Below, piece by piece: positions 31,886-43,466 of a stretch of 64,000 nt of DNA (position 1 is the first letter of the stretch; each line of letters begins with the position of its first letter). Under the pieces are notes generated by a model. That model searched no databases and had not been told where the DNA came from. It worked only from the letters and a program-made list of their open reading frames with translations. The stretch is from positions 69,559,072 through 69,623,071 of the forward strand of contig OU862907.1 in NCBI GenBank assembly GCA_917880885.1. The letters run 5' to 3'. The translations under genes and the position numbers were made by a program. The stretch comes from Limnephilus marmoratus (lineage: Eukaryota > Arthropoda > Insecta > Trichoptera > Limnephilidae).

Positions 31886-33064
31886 CCTTACTAAAAAACC
31901 CAGTGAAAATTTTATTCAATTGATAAACGGCCGCGGATGTGAAAACATTACTAATTAAAAATTTGTTCTTTGAAAGAAATACACATGGTTTCCGCGGCCT
32001 GAGAGGGTAGTTTATCTCTGTTTTAACCATTGATGTTCGAACGATATTTGTAATTTTTCCATAGTATTTTGAATGTTCTATATATTTCTTATTTTTGAAG
32101 GTGTCGTAAAAACAAATACCATTTATGAAAACTAGATAAAATTACCTATTAGATTTGTGTATTTGAAATACACTTTAGCTTTCAAAAACTGCCATATTTT
32201 AAGATTCAAACTCGGAAAAAAATGGAAAAAAATTTCCTCCCACAACATTTTTGACCAAAATGTAGAGAAATTTAAATAAAATCAAAATTTAAAAAACACA
32301 GTCCTTTTATGTAATAAATTTGGAAGGAAACTATCACCTCACTTTTTCATCGTGTACATACAATAAAAAAATAATAAAAAATTTAAAAGTTTTGTTTATT
32401 GCCAAAAAAATGACTTAGAAATAATACCGAAATTTAAAACAGATTTCTTGCATCTCTAAAGACGTTATTTTTTTTGATACGTTTACGAACACATGTATTA
32501 GATTTTAATATTATAAAAAATTATCACTTTTAAGGAATTCTCTTAAAATAAAGATCTTAAAATGAAAATTTTATCTTTTAAGTAACCTATAAAAAACAAT
32601 ATTCTGACAGATCAACTTTGAAAGTACGGCGTTTGTACAATAACTTGATTAAACTGATCTAAACCACACAAATAACATGGTAAATATATCCATTATGTGA
32701 ACAGTAGAGTAAATTCGTCACTACAATAGAAATTATTAAGTAAAATCACAAAATTTTCGATATCCCGCCATAAAACACACCGAGCTGTTTTGTCATCGCG
32801 GGCTGTCGCGGGCCGAAGAACTAATGCATAGGCGCGCCGATAATGCCCCTTGCGGAGAAAAATTAAAACAACATTGTTTCCTAGTAAATTAAAACCATAT
32901 ACAAAGTTGTCACATCTTAATGCGTTTTAACAGCGTGACCACGTAAGTAACTTTATTGGTAATAAAACGTGTTTAATTGTATACGAGGTATATTGATGTT
33001 ATTGCAATAACACAGTTAATCGGTCGCGCTGTGGTTTTTTTTTAGTAAGGCTGTAAATGTTTAG
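31886..33064. other. Palindrome spacer, no gene recognised
   Basis: AT-rich sequence with a short CG-rich stretch at 32765-32860; no open frame of note. Confidence 0.5.
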
Positions 33065-33109
33065 TTAGAACAATGCTTTTTAGTTATTACACATAGGTTA
33101 GTTTACTGC

Positions 33110-33850
33110 TCAAATAAAATAATAATATAATAATAAAGATAATTTTCGTAGTACATGTATAGTTACACTCAGAACATGAAAAGGTTTTTCTCCACTTTGA
33201 ATTGCGCTGTGGATTTTTAAATCTCCCTTTCGAGAACTTAAATAACTGCATTCGGGAGAAGAAAATGGTTTTGCCTGCAAACATGTGATTTTTTGGTGCC
33301 TCTTTGTAGAACATGAATATTTGCAGTAGAAACATGAAAGAGGTTTTATATCACTGTGAGTTAGCAAATGATTTCTAAGAAGTTCCTTTGTTTAACATGA
33401 ATAATTGCAGTCAGGATATGAAAAAGGTTTTTCTCCTCTGTGAATCATTCAGTGGATTTTTAACATGTAAAAGGTTTTGCCACTTTGAATTAGCAAATGA
33501 TTTCTAAGAAGTTCCTTTGTACAACATGAATAATTGCATTCGGGACATGAAAAAGGTTTTTGACCAGTATGGGTAAGCATGTGAATTTTTGGATTCCGTT
33601 GTGTAGCGCATGAATAGTCACAGTAGGGACAAGAAAAAGGTTTTTCATCACGGTGAGTAGTTAGCAAGTGCCGTTTTAGTATTTTTTTTCAAGAAGTGGA
33701 ATAGTTACACTCAGGACATGAAAACGGTGTTTCTCCATTGAGGGTTAGCTTGTGATTTTTAGATTTCTCTTCGAAGTACATGAATAGTTGCAGTCGGAAC
33801 ATAAAACAGGTTTTTCTTCACTATGAGTCAGCAAGTGACGTTGTATTTGC
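33110..33850 (-). pseudogene. C2H2 zinc-finger array, right arm, part 1
   Basis: Minus-strand modules: KPFSCPYCDYSCATQRNPKIH, KPFSCPECNYSCCTKELLRN, KPLSCFYCKYSCSTKRHQK and FSSPECSYLSSRKGDLKIH. Open stretches are 33449-33667, 33110-33367 and 33087-33335, in different frames. Same finger types as the left arm, in inverted order. Confidence 0.8.
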
Positions 33851-34075
33851 GTTACGAAATACTTGAACACCCCCTAAACGAAAAGGGTTGCCTAATTGGA
33901 AAATTTTAATTCCCTAGTTTTTTTTATTTAAATAAAGAAAAACATGTTTAGTAACTCGTTGTTCGAACCCCCCCCCCCCCAGTAACGCACCGTAACGTTT
34001 CACAAGACCCCCCCCTCACCCCCCCCTCACCCCCCCCCCCAAGTGCGTTACTTGAACGGCCCCTAAGTTTACTGC
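33840..34075 (-). mobile_element. MITE-like repeat with long C tracts, copy 2
   Basis: GCGTTACGAAATACTTGAAC at the left and CAAGTGCGTTACTTGAACGG at the right. C tracts occupy 33968-34040. It interrupts the right-arm zinc-finger array. It may be two overlapping copies of the 29528 family. Confidence 0.5.
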
Positions 34076-34284
34076 TAAAATGTAATAATATTACACATAG
34101 ATAGGTATACAATATATAAACTAAACCTAGACTTTTCATAAAGAACTGGCCATAAGTAGGTATAACATATTTTAGCAACACTATTGTCAGCAAGCCCCAA
34201 TTAACTATTTTGAATTTCTATTTTTGAAGTTTTTCAGTGATCAAATTGACCAAATTCCTTAAAAACGTAAACATACTATAAACA

Positions 34285-34560
34285 TTTTCAGATGTAGGTT
34301 TTTTTTACTGTGGGTAAATATATGACTTTTAAGACATGCCATTGTAGCACATGTGAATTTGTAGATACCGTTTTGTAGCGCATGAATAGTTGCAGTCGGA
34401 ACATGAAAAGGGTTTTTCTCCACTAAGAGTCAGCAAGTGACTTCTTAGATGGATTTGTGGATTTTAAAATCGTCTTTTTGAGAACTTGTATAATTGCATT
34501 CGGGTCATGAAAAAGGTTTCACACCACTACGAGTCAGCTTATGAATCATATTGGAGTAAA
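34285..34560 (-). pseudogene. C2H2 zinc-finger array, right arm, part 2
   Basis: Beyond the MITE insertion the minus strand again encodes finger fragments: CATGAATAGTTGCAGTCGGA on the plus strand is the reverse of a CSDCNYS codon run, with the KPFS linker next to it. No long open frame. Confidence 0.6.
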
Positions 34561-34759
34561 GCGTTGTTTCAGACGGCAGACTTATAAAAACTATTTTCCT
34601 CAGGGTCTCCTCAGTGGATCTAATGTAAAATAAGAATGTGTTGTAAATCCATGTAGGTATATTAATTATAAGACAATGTCAAATTGTGGAGATCCGGAAG
34701 GAATACAATAATAATAATAATTTAAAAATTTTTATACATAAATTAATAACACTATTTCG

Positions 34760-34990
34760 CTATACGGATGCCAGGAATGCAATTAACACATCTGCCGGAT
34801 CTGCCCTGATAATAATGCTATCCGAAACGTTGGCTAAAGAAGGAGGTAGCGAAACACGGCATAACACCCCAAAAACAAATAACGAAAATAATTTTAAATC
34901 TAAAAAATGTACCCAATATAAGCATCTATTGCGAAATAGAAATCTCTTGTGTTATTTATTACCGCAAACGCGTTTGAAAACAAGAATAAG
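34760..34990 (+). mobile_element. Penelope-like 3' fragment
   Basis: CCGAAACGTTGGCTAAAG, AGGAGGTAGCG and ACACGGCATAACACCCC match the terminal region of the Penelope-like element at 43240-45189 read on the minus strand. The preceding CTGATAA (34808-34814) is a decayed CTGATGA of the hammerhead core. Confidence 0.7.
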
Positions 34991-35044
34991 CGACTTTCCA
35001 ATACTTTGCGCAACTAAATTGTGAATTTAAGTAAAAACAGTTGC

Positions 35045-35185
35045 TTGGGTGTTACGTGACGTTTAGGGAGGTAGACAGGGGGGGGGGGGGGTACAGAAAA
35101 AAATCACGGCACGTTACATGGTGGGATGGAGGGTCAAAAATCTTCAAAATTGCGTTACGTAATACTTGAACGCCCCCTTGTCAAT
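35045..35185 (-). mobile_element. MITE-like repeat with G tract, copy 3
   Basis: GTTACGTGACGTTTAGGG at the left, a G run near 35080-35092, and GTTACGTAATACTTGAACGC at the right. Same family as 29528-29655, in inverse orientation. Confidence 0.6.
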
Positions 35186-35232
35186 TAGTATATGCTACAA
35201 AACCTCCCAAGAAAACAAACTTTTTGGTACCC

Positions 35233-35899
35233 TGTTATGATAAAATATTTGTTAATATTTCTCGCAGTTTATTTTATCATAGATTTAGGCAAGCAGGTAC
35301 CTAATTTCAAGAGGTGATTAAATAATATTTAAAAATAATAATAAATTTCAACAAAGATTTATTTTTTTAAATTTTGGAAGTAACATCATTCATTTTTTCT
35401 TTTTTGAAATGGGTATAAAAATCGAATATTTTGTTTAGGGCCCACTTCTTAGTTATCTTTCAAGGTGGTAGAGGGTTTAACTGACGAGTCGGTCGTGATT
35501 TCATTTGATATTATTTCGTATAATTTAATTAAGAAATACGAAGGTTATTGTCCGAAACTGGAACATAATTAACTGGGCTGCGATCATCGTTATCGTGATG
35601 CCCATAAGTGTATTTAATAACACATTTCTAACGTCGTAATTTACACGAAAATAACCGATGGATAATTTCAAATTTTAATTGCCAAGTAACAGGCATCTTA
35701 TGTAAACATATGGAAGAAAAATATCCTAAAGGAAATCAATCTGATAAATAATGAAGATTTATTATTCTCGCCTTGATATACAAGATATTTATGGCTGGAT
35801 TTGATTTTGGGAGCAAATAAACATTTCGGCTGAATACAGTACCAGGTATTTTGTCTGTCTATACTACAGGAGAAAAACCAGAAGCACAAGATCGTAATT
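35233..35899 (+). mobile_element. LTR-like direct repeat, copy 1 (667 bp)
   Basis: It starts TGTTATGATAAAATA and ends AAGATCGTAATT, and appears identical to 39635-40301. A TATA-like GGGTATAAAAATCG lies near 35410 and an AATAAA near 35816, both expected in an LTR. The 3' end lacks the usual CA. No tRNA-complementary primer site is obvious after it. A purine-rich GGTCCGGGAGGTAA precedes the second copy. Confidence 0.65.
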
Positions 35900-38800
35900 C
35901 AAGCAAGCTAGCTAGATCTTGTATTTTTTGGTCTATCCTGATTATGTTTATTTGTCCCAATTTATTCTTTATCATGTTATAACAATTTAATAATTTTTTA
36001 TAGCAATTTGGCCGCCTTAAACGTGTTGGGTTTCGTTTTTTTTACTTTACGATTGTTTTACAAGGATTTTAATGTATATTTTCTTTTTCAAAGTCTGTTT
36101 GTTCATAACATGTCGTTTTTTTTTTCTCTCATGAGCTTTTGTTATTAACGAGTTTCATTTGTTTTGAAAATATTTCATTTGTTTAAAAACAATAGAATGT
36201 TATCAAGTTGATTATTTTTTTAGGTTAACTATTTTCAGCTCGTAACGTCATTTCTAATTTTTAATCAAGCAAAATTTAATACCTTTTCTTTATGTTTGAA
36301 TTTTTACGACTGCGTACTATTTATTATACAATTGAGAACGTCTTCAATCTTCGATTAATTCTACGGCTATTATTATGGAATAATGCTACGAACACTTTAT
36401 TTAAAAGAAAAACAAAGGATAAACAATCAAATGTTATTGTTTATTGTTTGTATTTCGGTATAACTATTTTCATTTCGCTACGTCATTTCCAAAATATTAT
36501 ATTACTACGAATTATAAATGAATTATTGCGGCAGTAATTTTAAAACGAAATGCAAATAGAACAACTTTGAACAAATTAAACAAATTTGATTTTCCGTAAT
36601 TTAAAAGAGAATAAATGTATTTACTTCTACGAATTTTATAATTTTAAAAGTTTTCAACGTGATTCAAGATCGTTTATTTTCTGAACTGGAATATTTTATT
36701 ATTTTTTTCAAAATGTCGACTTCATTCGGGAACGTAAATGGTAAAACAAAAGAAGGTCTAGTTAAGCGTCTTATTCAACGACTGCATCGAAAACAAGAAT
36801 CAATTTTTCCTTTTATAATATTTTAACAAATAAGGTATTTTTCTAAACGTAGATTTTAATAATTATTTAAACGTCATTTACAAATCTAGTAAAGATTTTA
36901 TTCAAAAAATATTATTATGGAATACAATTAACTTGAATGGAGCTACTCGATTTTCTCACATTTCAAGCGCACGGAATGCAGATATTTCAGAGTTGTCTTT
37001 TCTGGTTAGACAGTTTCTTTCTATTTCGTTTTTTTTGAGGTGGTGGGCCCATCATCACAGGATTCGAGATAGGATGAAATATTCAATTGTATTATAACGT
37101 AATCGATTGTTTAACAATATACATAATTATCAATAACCTTTAAAACTTCTTTTTGCCAATTGTGACGTTTTCTTATATTTTATTTACAAAAACGGGCATT
37201 ATTTTCAATAACAATTCTGAAAATCGTTTTGAATTTAGTACAATCAAGTAATTTTCAACGGTGACACAAGGAATAATGTGATATTTATTATCATTATTTT
37301 AACAAATAAAGGACAATATACACTAAATGTAATAAGACTTGGAGAAATAATGGACAATGACGCAACGTCATTATTATCATTGGAGGGGAGTTGGCGGAGG
37401 TATATCCAGTTTGAACAACTGGGTCCTGGTGTTCAACTTACCATTCCTAATGGTCTAAATAAGTTCCAAAAGGTAAGGGTGGGCGTGTACCCCATCCGCA
37501 ACGTATCGATCCGGCGTCGATAACGTTTACCTTACATGAGAGACAGAGGGCGAGAGATGCTTGCTGTCTGCTCATCAAACCCTGAGCTGCTGTCTTAGGT
37601 ACAGAACAGTGTGCTACATCGTCAGTCGGGAGGCAGTGGATCCGTTGTCTGTAGAAGGATAATACCTATAGGTGATGGAAGGACTGCAGTCCACTGGTCC
37701 ATGTGCATACACGCAGTACTACGTGATGTGAAACTTGTCTGAGTGGTTCGAGTTGTTTTGGAAGTTTTTATGAGCAATTCTGACACAACATTCTACAAGT
37801 AATTCATAAACTCGGTACTATTGGTAGTGATTTCTGCAAAATCACATCATTATTTTTCTCAAATATATCAAGTCTCAATTAATTTGTGCACGCCTTTATA
37901 TTGTCTTATGTTATGCTCTACGTCAGAGCCAATAAAAGTCGAGCCCATACAATCAATAATAAATATTGTACACTCGACGCGTAATTTTTTTTGATGTCAT
38001 AATCATGGAGAATCTATCCATTGACTTTAAAACATGTAAGTTCTGTAAAGCCGAGCTTATATACCGAAGTTATATGGTGGTTTCCAAGGGTTTGGCCAAA
38101 AACATCAGAAGAAATTTACTCAAATTTCGAAACATTTCAATCAGGTCTGATCAACCGATTTGTCGCTGCCTTGCATTTATATAGTTAGTAGTACTATTAT
38201 ATTTACAGTTTTACAACTAAAATATAATAACATTTAAACATTAAATATACAATTTTATGTAAAAATGGTCTTTAACAACATTCTATAACACAGGTACAAC
38301 TCTAGTACTTCGCTCGAGTTCAACCATTATCGTGTATTATTACGGAGTTATTAATAATACAACTTATTAATTTACATGTTATGAATGAACAGACAAACTT
38401 AAATTTTAATCACGACGTTTTGTATATATGTGTATATGTTTTAATTTTATTTAACTTAGAATTTTTAAAAAAAGATTTACCACCAAGTATTTATACTTTA
38501 TTTTCTTTTAAAAATTCTAAGCAATCAGTTTATAATGAACTGTGTACTTTTACATTTAATTCTACAATTTTTGTTGTTTAATTAACGGGATTATTCAGAG
38601 ATCCAAAGATTCGTACCTCTTTGCAACTTGGGTTGTCTTGTTAGTTGAAAAATATAAAATTTACATAAAAATGTTAACATTTAATTTCATTTCATATCGT
38701 ATTTCTTTAAAAAAATATATAAAAAATATATAGAGATATAAATATAGTTATAGATGTGGTTAAGTTAGTTTATATTAGAGCATATCTCCTATGCATTCGA

Positions 38801-39634
38801 GTATGCAATACGTATTTTTATATTAATTAAAGAGATTAGTTTATTTAATTTATAAACTTTTGCTTAAAAAGTGTTTGTTTTCTCTTGGGAAACTGGAATT
38901 TGTTTGTTTCAAACAATTTACTAAACAATTTCGACTCCACAAAGCTGGTTGTCTACCTCAATTATTTGGCACCATTCATTGGCGATGGTTGATGACTTTA
39001 TGACATTTAAATTATTTAATTTTATATAAATTTTGAATGCTATTTTGTATATTTCCTTCTTGGATAGACCAATTGACCTTAGTGAGTTAGTCAGGAAACT
39101 CCACGGAGTGAACATTCTTGATATCCTAAAGATGGATTTAAATTCAGTGCAAAGTGAGGGTTGATTGATCTCCCTAAAAGTGATGCCTATTGAGGCTTAA
39201 TACCCTGATTTGGGACAGTGACGCTTTAGAGCATAAAGTGATATGACGTTTTTGAAGGAGTTATGTATAATTTGTAGAAATAATATTTATAATATTTTTT
39301 TTCAGTTTAATGTGTGTTGTTTATTTATCATTTATTGATTGTTGTTCATGTAGCATTTAATTATGTCTATTTTAGGTATTTTAACTATAATAATCAATAA
39401 TATTGTATTCTAATCCTAAATCAAATTTAATCAATTTTAAATATTTCAAAAAGTTCATACGAATTATTAATTATATATTATGTTTTATTTATCTTTGAAA
39501 AGATTGTTAAATATTATTAATTGCTTTGTTGTTTTTATTTTATAGAAATCCTTGGATCGACAAGAGTATCAGATAGAATAGGTTTCTTTTATAGTTATGT
39601 TTGGGGACAAACATTTGCGTGGTCCGGGAGGTAA
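35900..39634. other. AT-rich core between the LTR-like repeats
   Basis: 3.7 kb without gag, protease, RT or integrase motifs. A possible exon lies at 37278-37467: ...GEIMDNDATSLLSLEGSWRR and YIQFEQLGPGVQL, ending in CAAAAGGTAAGG, a good splice-donor match. Another small frame at 38005-38184 begins MENLSIDFKTCKFCKAELIY with a Cys-x2-Cys pair. A third (39115-38921, minus) is Lys/Ile-rich. None matches a family I recognise. A degenerate or non-autonomous LTR element is one reading; two separate repeats around host DNA is another. Confidence 0.4.
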
Positions 39635-40301
39635 TGTTATGATAAAATATTTGTTAATATTTCTCGCAGTTTATTTTATCATAGATTTAGGCAAGCAGGT
39701 ACCTAATTTCAAGAGGTGATTAAATAATATTTAAAAATAATAATAAATTTCAACAAAGATTTATTTTTTTAAATTTTGGAAGTAACATCATTCATTTTTT
39801 CTTTTTTGAAATGGGTATAAAAATCGAATATTTTGTTTAGGGCCCACTTCTTAGTTATCTTTCAAGGTGGTAGAGGGTTTAACTGACGAGTCGGTCGTGA
39901 TTTCATTTGATATTATTTCGTATAATTTAATTAAGAAATACGAAGGTTATTGTCCGAAACTGGAACATAATTAACTGGGCTGCGATCATCGTTATCGTGA
40001 TGCCCATAAGTGTATTTAATAACACATTTCTAACGTCGTAATTTACACGAAAATAACCGATGGATAATTTCAAATTTTAATTGCCAAGTAACAGGCATCT
40101 TATGTAAACATATGGAAGAAAAATATCCTAAAGGAAATCAATCTGATAAATAATGAAGATTTATTATTCTCGCCTTGATATACAAGATATTTATGGCTGG
40201 ATTTGATTTTGGGAGCAAATAAACATTTCGGCTGAATACAGTACCAGGTATTTTGTCTGTCTATACTACAGGAGAAAAACCAGAAGCACAAGATCGTAAT
40301 T
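39635..40301 (+). mobile_element. LTR-like direct repeat, copy 2 (667 bp)
   Basis: Same length and apparently the same sequence as copy 1, including the same 63-residue minus-strand frame. After the identical block the two copies still share TCTTGTATTT..GGTC.ATCC and ATTTGTCCCA at much lower identity, which simple LTR borders do not explain. An ATGGTCGATCCAAGGAAG followed by GTGAGT lies just downstream. Confidence 0.65.
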
Positions 40302-40410
40302 TAGATAGATAGATAGAATCTTGTATTTATGGTCGATCCAAGGAAGGTGAGTTTATGTTCTGTTATTATGTTAATTTGTCCCAGTTTAATTTATTATGTG
40401 TTAATAAAAT

Positions 40411-41006
40411 CTTTGGGAGGAATGCAGATCCGGGCACAGTTTGGAAATGTAATAAAAAGGCACTTTCTAGATGAGAAAAGTGTGGAAAAGCAGAATAAAA
40501 CAAAAATTAAGGCGCGCTCGGCAAAATTGAGGGAGGTACAACCGTTCAAAGTATTTAAAATTTCACTTTACAAACTGATATTGACAGTTCGCCCGCGTCC
40601 GCCCACCATTTTTTTTATAACCTAATACGCTAAACATGGTTTGTGATAGAAAAGAAAGTGCCCCCTTCGTAGCGCCTGCTCGCGTCACGGCAAAAAAACA
40701 TCCCAGTTTTCAAGTGGTTTAGCGGCTACGCTAGGTTTGTGTAATATGGTTTGTGATTTTGGCGTACTATTAATTCTGTATTAGGTCTGGGATCCAACAT
40801 AAGCAATGAAAACATGGCGAACGAACTGTCAATATCAGTTCGCGAAGTGATTTTTTAAATACTTTGAACGGTTGTATCTCCCTCAATTTTGCCGAGCGCG
40901 CCTTAATTTATTTTTTATTCATCTTCTCCACACTTTTCTCATCTAGAAAGTGCCTTTTTATTAAATTTCCAAACTGTGCCCGGATCTGCATTTCACCCAA
41001 ATCTTT
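40411..41006. repeat. Inverted repeat, arms ~185 bp
   Basis: Left arm 40411-40594 and right arm 40818-41006 are inverted copies: TGCAGATCCGGGCACAGTTT on the left, AAACTGTGCCCGGATCTGCA on the right. Both arms contain AAAAAGGCACTTTCTAGATG and GGCGCGCTCGGCAAAATTGA or their reverse complements. The spacer has no gene. Confidence 0.9.
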
Positions 41007-42549
41007 AATTTAATATATCTTAACAATACTGTTTAATTTATTTTAAAATAATCCTTCTAATTTAATCGTATAGTTTACATATCAAAGGCCCTGAGAGTGT
41101 TTCATTGCTTTACTATCTGCTAGCCTGGTTAATCAACCAGTGGCGCCCCTATAAAAATAAAGCTGGCAGATCTTTTATTCTACCCTTTTAACATCATTAT
41201 TTATTAAACATTACATATTGCGTAACATTTTGACCCACTCCGGGATCATGTAACAACCCGCACCACACAAATAAAAAAAAATAAAAAAATAAAAATACAA
41301 TAAATGTTTTGTTACATCATATGATCATATGTAACTTTTTGTTTTATTATTAAACAAAGTTACAAATGATGCAAGGAGGTCCGTCCTCTCTGCGTACCCC
41401 TTCGGAGAAACGGCGTGATGGGTGATGGTTTAAGATTAGTTAGTTAGTTACAAATGATGATACATAGGGTAGGGCTTTGCATTAGAGCGGTAAAATAGAA
41501 ATAATTTCACTAAAATAACTTACCATGATGCAACAATACATATTATGTCGAAAAAACAATCAGAGCAATTTAAAAAGTAAACTTTTTTAGATAGGTCAGG
41601 TTACCTAAGTTTGACAGCACAAACGATCTATGCACTCGGCGACCCGGCCATAGTCGGTCATAGATAGTCATCTCTTCTTTCCAAAACAAGTATCTATTCA
41701 TGTGCCAAAGAGAAACAGACAACATGTTGTCAAAAATGTGACATAACGTGTCAGAATATCGTTTATGGCTCTTTGCTGCGTTCCGAATTACGCACGATTC
41801 ACGCTTTTTTTATTTTTATTAAGGCATGGCGTTTATTATCATCAGCCTATCGATCTCAATAAACCGTGAAAGTGTGACGTTATAAGTCATTTGTCTATTA
41901 GGGTTGTGGGCATGCCCACCGTGCCCACAACGGTGGATCCGCGCTTGTTACGAATCGTTATTATTCTTGGCGAAACAAATCGCACCGATACCTTTAACGG
42001 GAAATGTGCCTGAACCTCCCAGCCAAGAATTTTTTTTGAATATTTTCTTATTTCGATCTCTACATACTCTTGGTCCACATCAATATTTCGCTTTTTCATA
42101 AGTCTTCCAACTTGCGATATAGGTACACGAATAGGTTTGGTGTGTGGTCTAGTGTGTTGTGGAGATTACTGCTTGACTCGAAATCGAGGCTCTTAGCTGC
42201 GACAAAGATGAAGGTCCAGGCTGGGGTACTGTTTATGGCTGTGATTCAGGTGAATACTATTGTAGGAAATTTTATTGATGTTTTGGGTGGATTTTGTATT
42301 CCAATACTCTTTATCACCCCTTTGATAGATAGGTACGTAAAAATCCTTAAATGTTTCACATTGTGAACAGTTACAAACTTAATACCCACTGTTCTGTAAC
42401 TACATTCATGATAACTACATTCATAGTACCTACTTACTTATTTATATATGTAATTACTGTGTACCTTTTATTTATTTATTTTTTCATAATAATAACAAAC
42501 AAACGTACATTTAAGAAAATTACCTACTTTTATATTTATTGTTAAAAAT
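41007..42549. other. No recognised gene
   Basis: Contains CAGTGGCGCCCC (about 41130), which resembles a hAT terminus without a partner, the palindromic CATATGATCATATG, and a TACCCCTTCGGAGAAACGGC string typical of dispersed insect repeats. The open frame 42070-42366 has hydrophobic stretches but no family resemblance. Confidence 0.35.
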
Positions 42550-42842
42550 GTTTTACACCACTGCAATACCGGTATGCTTCGAGCATATTTGGAATCACAC
42601 TTTGTGTGATATTGTGACAATAATTATTGAATCTAATGTAGCGTGAGCCCAAATAGAACTCCTTTGTAAACAATTACTCGAATACTGATACCTACTTATG
42701 TTAGGCCTACTTATATCTTTCTAGCTCTGTTTATCATTTTCTGTACTATATACTTATGATACTGCTTACTTGTTATAATGCTCCTGTACAATTTATTTTA
42801 TATGTCAAAGCCATCAAGGCGTAAACAAATAAATAAATAAAT
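42550..42842 (+). mobile_element. LINE 3' end with hairpin and (AAAT)n tail
   Basis: CAAAGCCATCAAGGCGTAAAC (hairpin GCC/GGC at 42810-42812 and 42818-42820), then (AAAT)n to 42842. Same 3' structure as the LINEs at 16.5, 21.6 and 50.9 kb. A coding part is not visible, so this is an extreme 5' truncation; the left border is approximate. Confidence 0.55.
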
Positions 42843-43332
42843 AGGTATTTCTTCTGAGATTGTAAAACCTAATATATTTTTTTAGATAGGGATTTCTACT
42901 ACACTCCTACCCTGACCACAGTTTTGTAAACACGATCTAACTAATTCAATAATACACAAGTATAATTCATATGAATATTGATCTGACCACGTTACAAGAA
43001 AAACCACTGCTGCCGTTTCCAAACAGTGGACAACATGGCGGCAGCAGCGTTTGAAAGTCAAGAAAATTGGCGTTTCAATTCGGTTTTATCAGCGATCGCC
43101 CGGTTGTTTTCGATTTATATTATTGAAATACGCCTTTCACTATCATGAACAATGAATTTTACGGGTCTTTGATTGTTAAAAAAAATGAAATCGCATATTT
43201 TATGCGATACTTTTCGATTTTTCAGCCGTTTTCATTGTGAGATATGATTTTAGATTTTCACGGCCAAAAATTTTATGGTTATTTCCTTTTGGGGTATTAT
43301 GCCGTGTTGCGCTACCTCCTCCTTTAGCCAAC

Positions 43333-43364
43333 GTTTCGGACAGCGTTACAGTGTCCATCATCAG
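43333..43364 (-). ncRNA. Hammerhead-like motif in the Penelope 3' region
   Basis: On the minus strand CTGATGA (43364-43358), a stem of GGACA...TGTCC, then GAAAC (43337-43333). This is the CUGANGA-stem II-GAAA core known from Penelope-like elements. Downstream CGTTGGC does not obviously offer the stem III plus UH cleavage site, so activity is doubtful as it stands. Confidence 0.6.
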
Positions 43365-43466
43365 GGCAGATGCGTAAATGTTAGGGATGAAATGTGTGCT
43401 TAAGTACTTCGAAGCAATACCGTGTCGCCAGCACCAATTGACTGCGGGCTGGCATTACAGTATACT

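Larger units (their letters stand above)
29810..34745. repeat. Giant imperfect palindrome with zinc-finger arms
   Basis: Left arm 29810-31370 and right arm 33065-34745 are inverted copies separated by ~1.7 kb. Anchors: TTCTTCCGGATTTCCACAAT (about 29866) with ATTGTGGAGATCCGGAAGG (about 34684), TATATACCTACATGG with CCATGTAGGTATATTAA, and GCAGTAAACTAACCT (31332) with AGGTTAGTTTACTGC (33096). The arms have diverged and the right arm holds extra insertions, so the duplication is not very recent. Confidence 0.85.

Noticed and set aside
41130..41145. CAGTGGCGCCCC as a hAT left end
   Set aside because: No matching inverted end was found within several kilobases.
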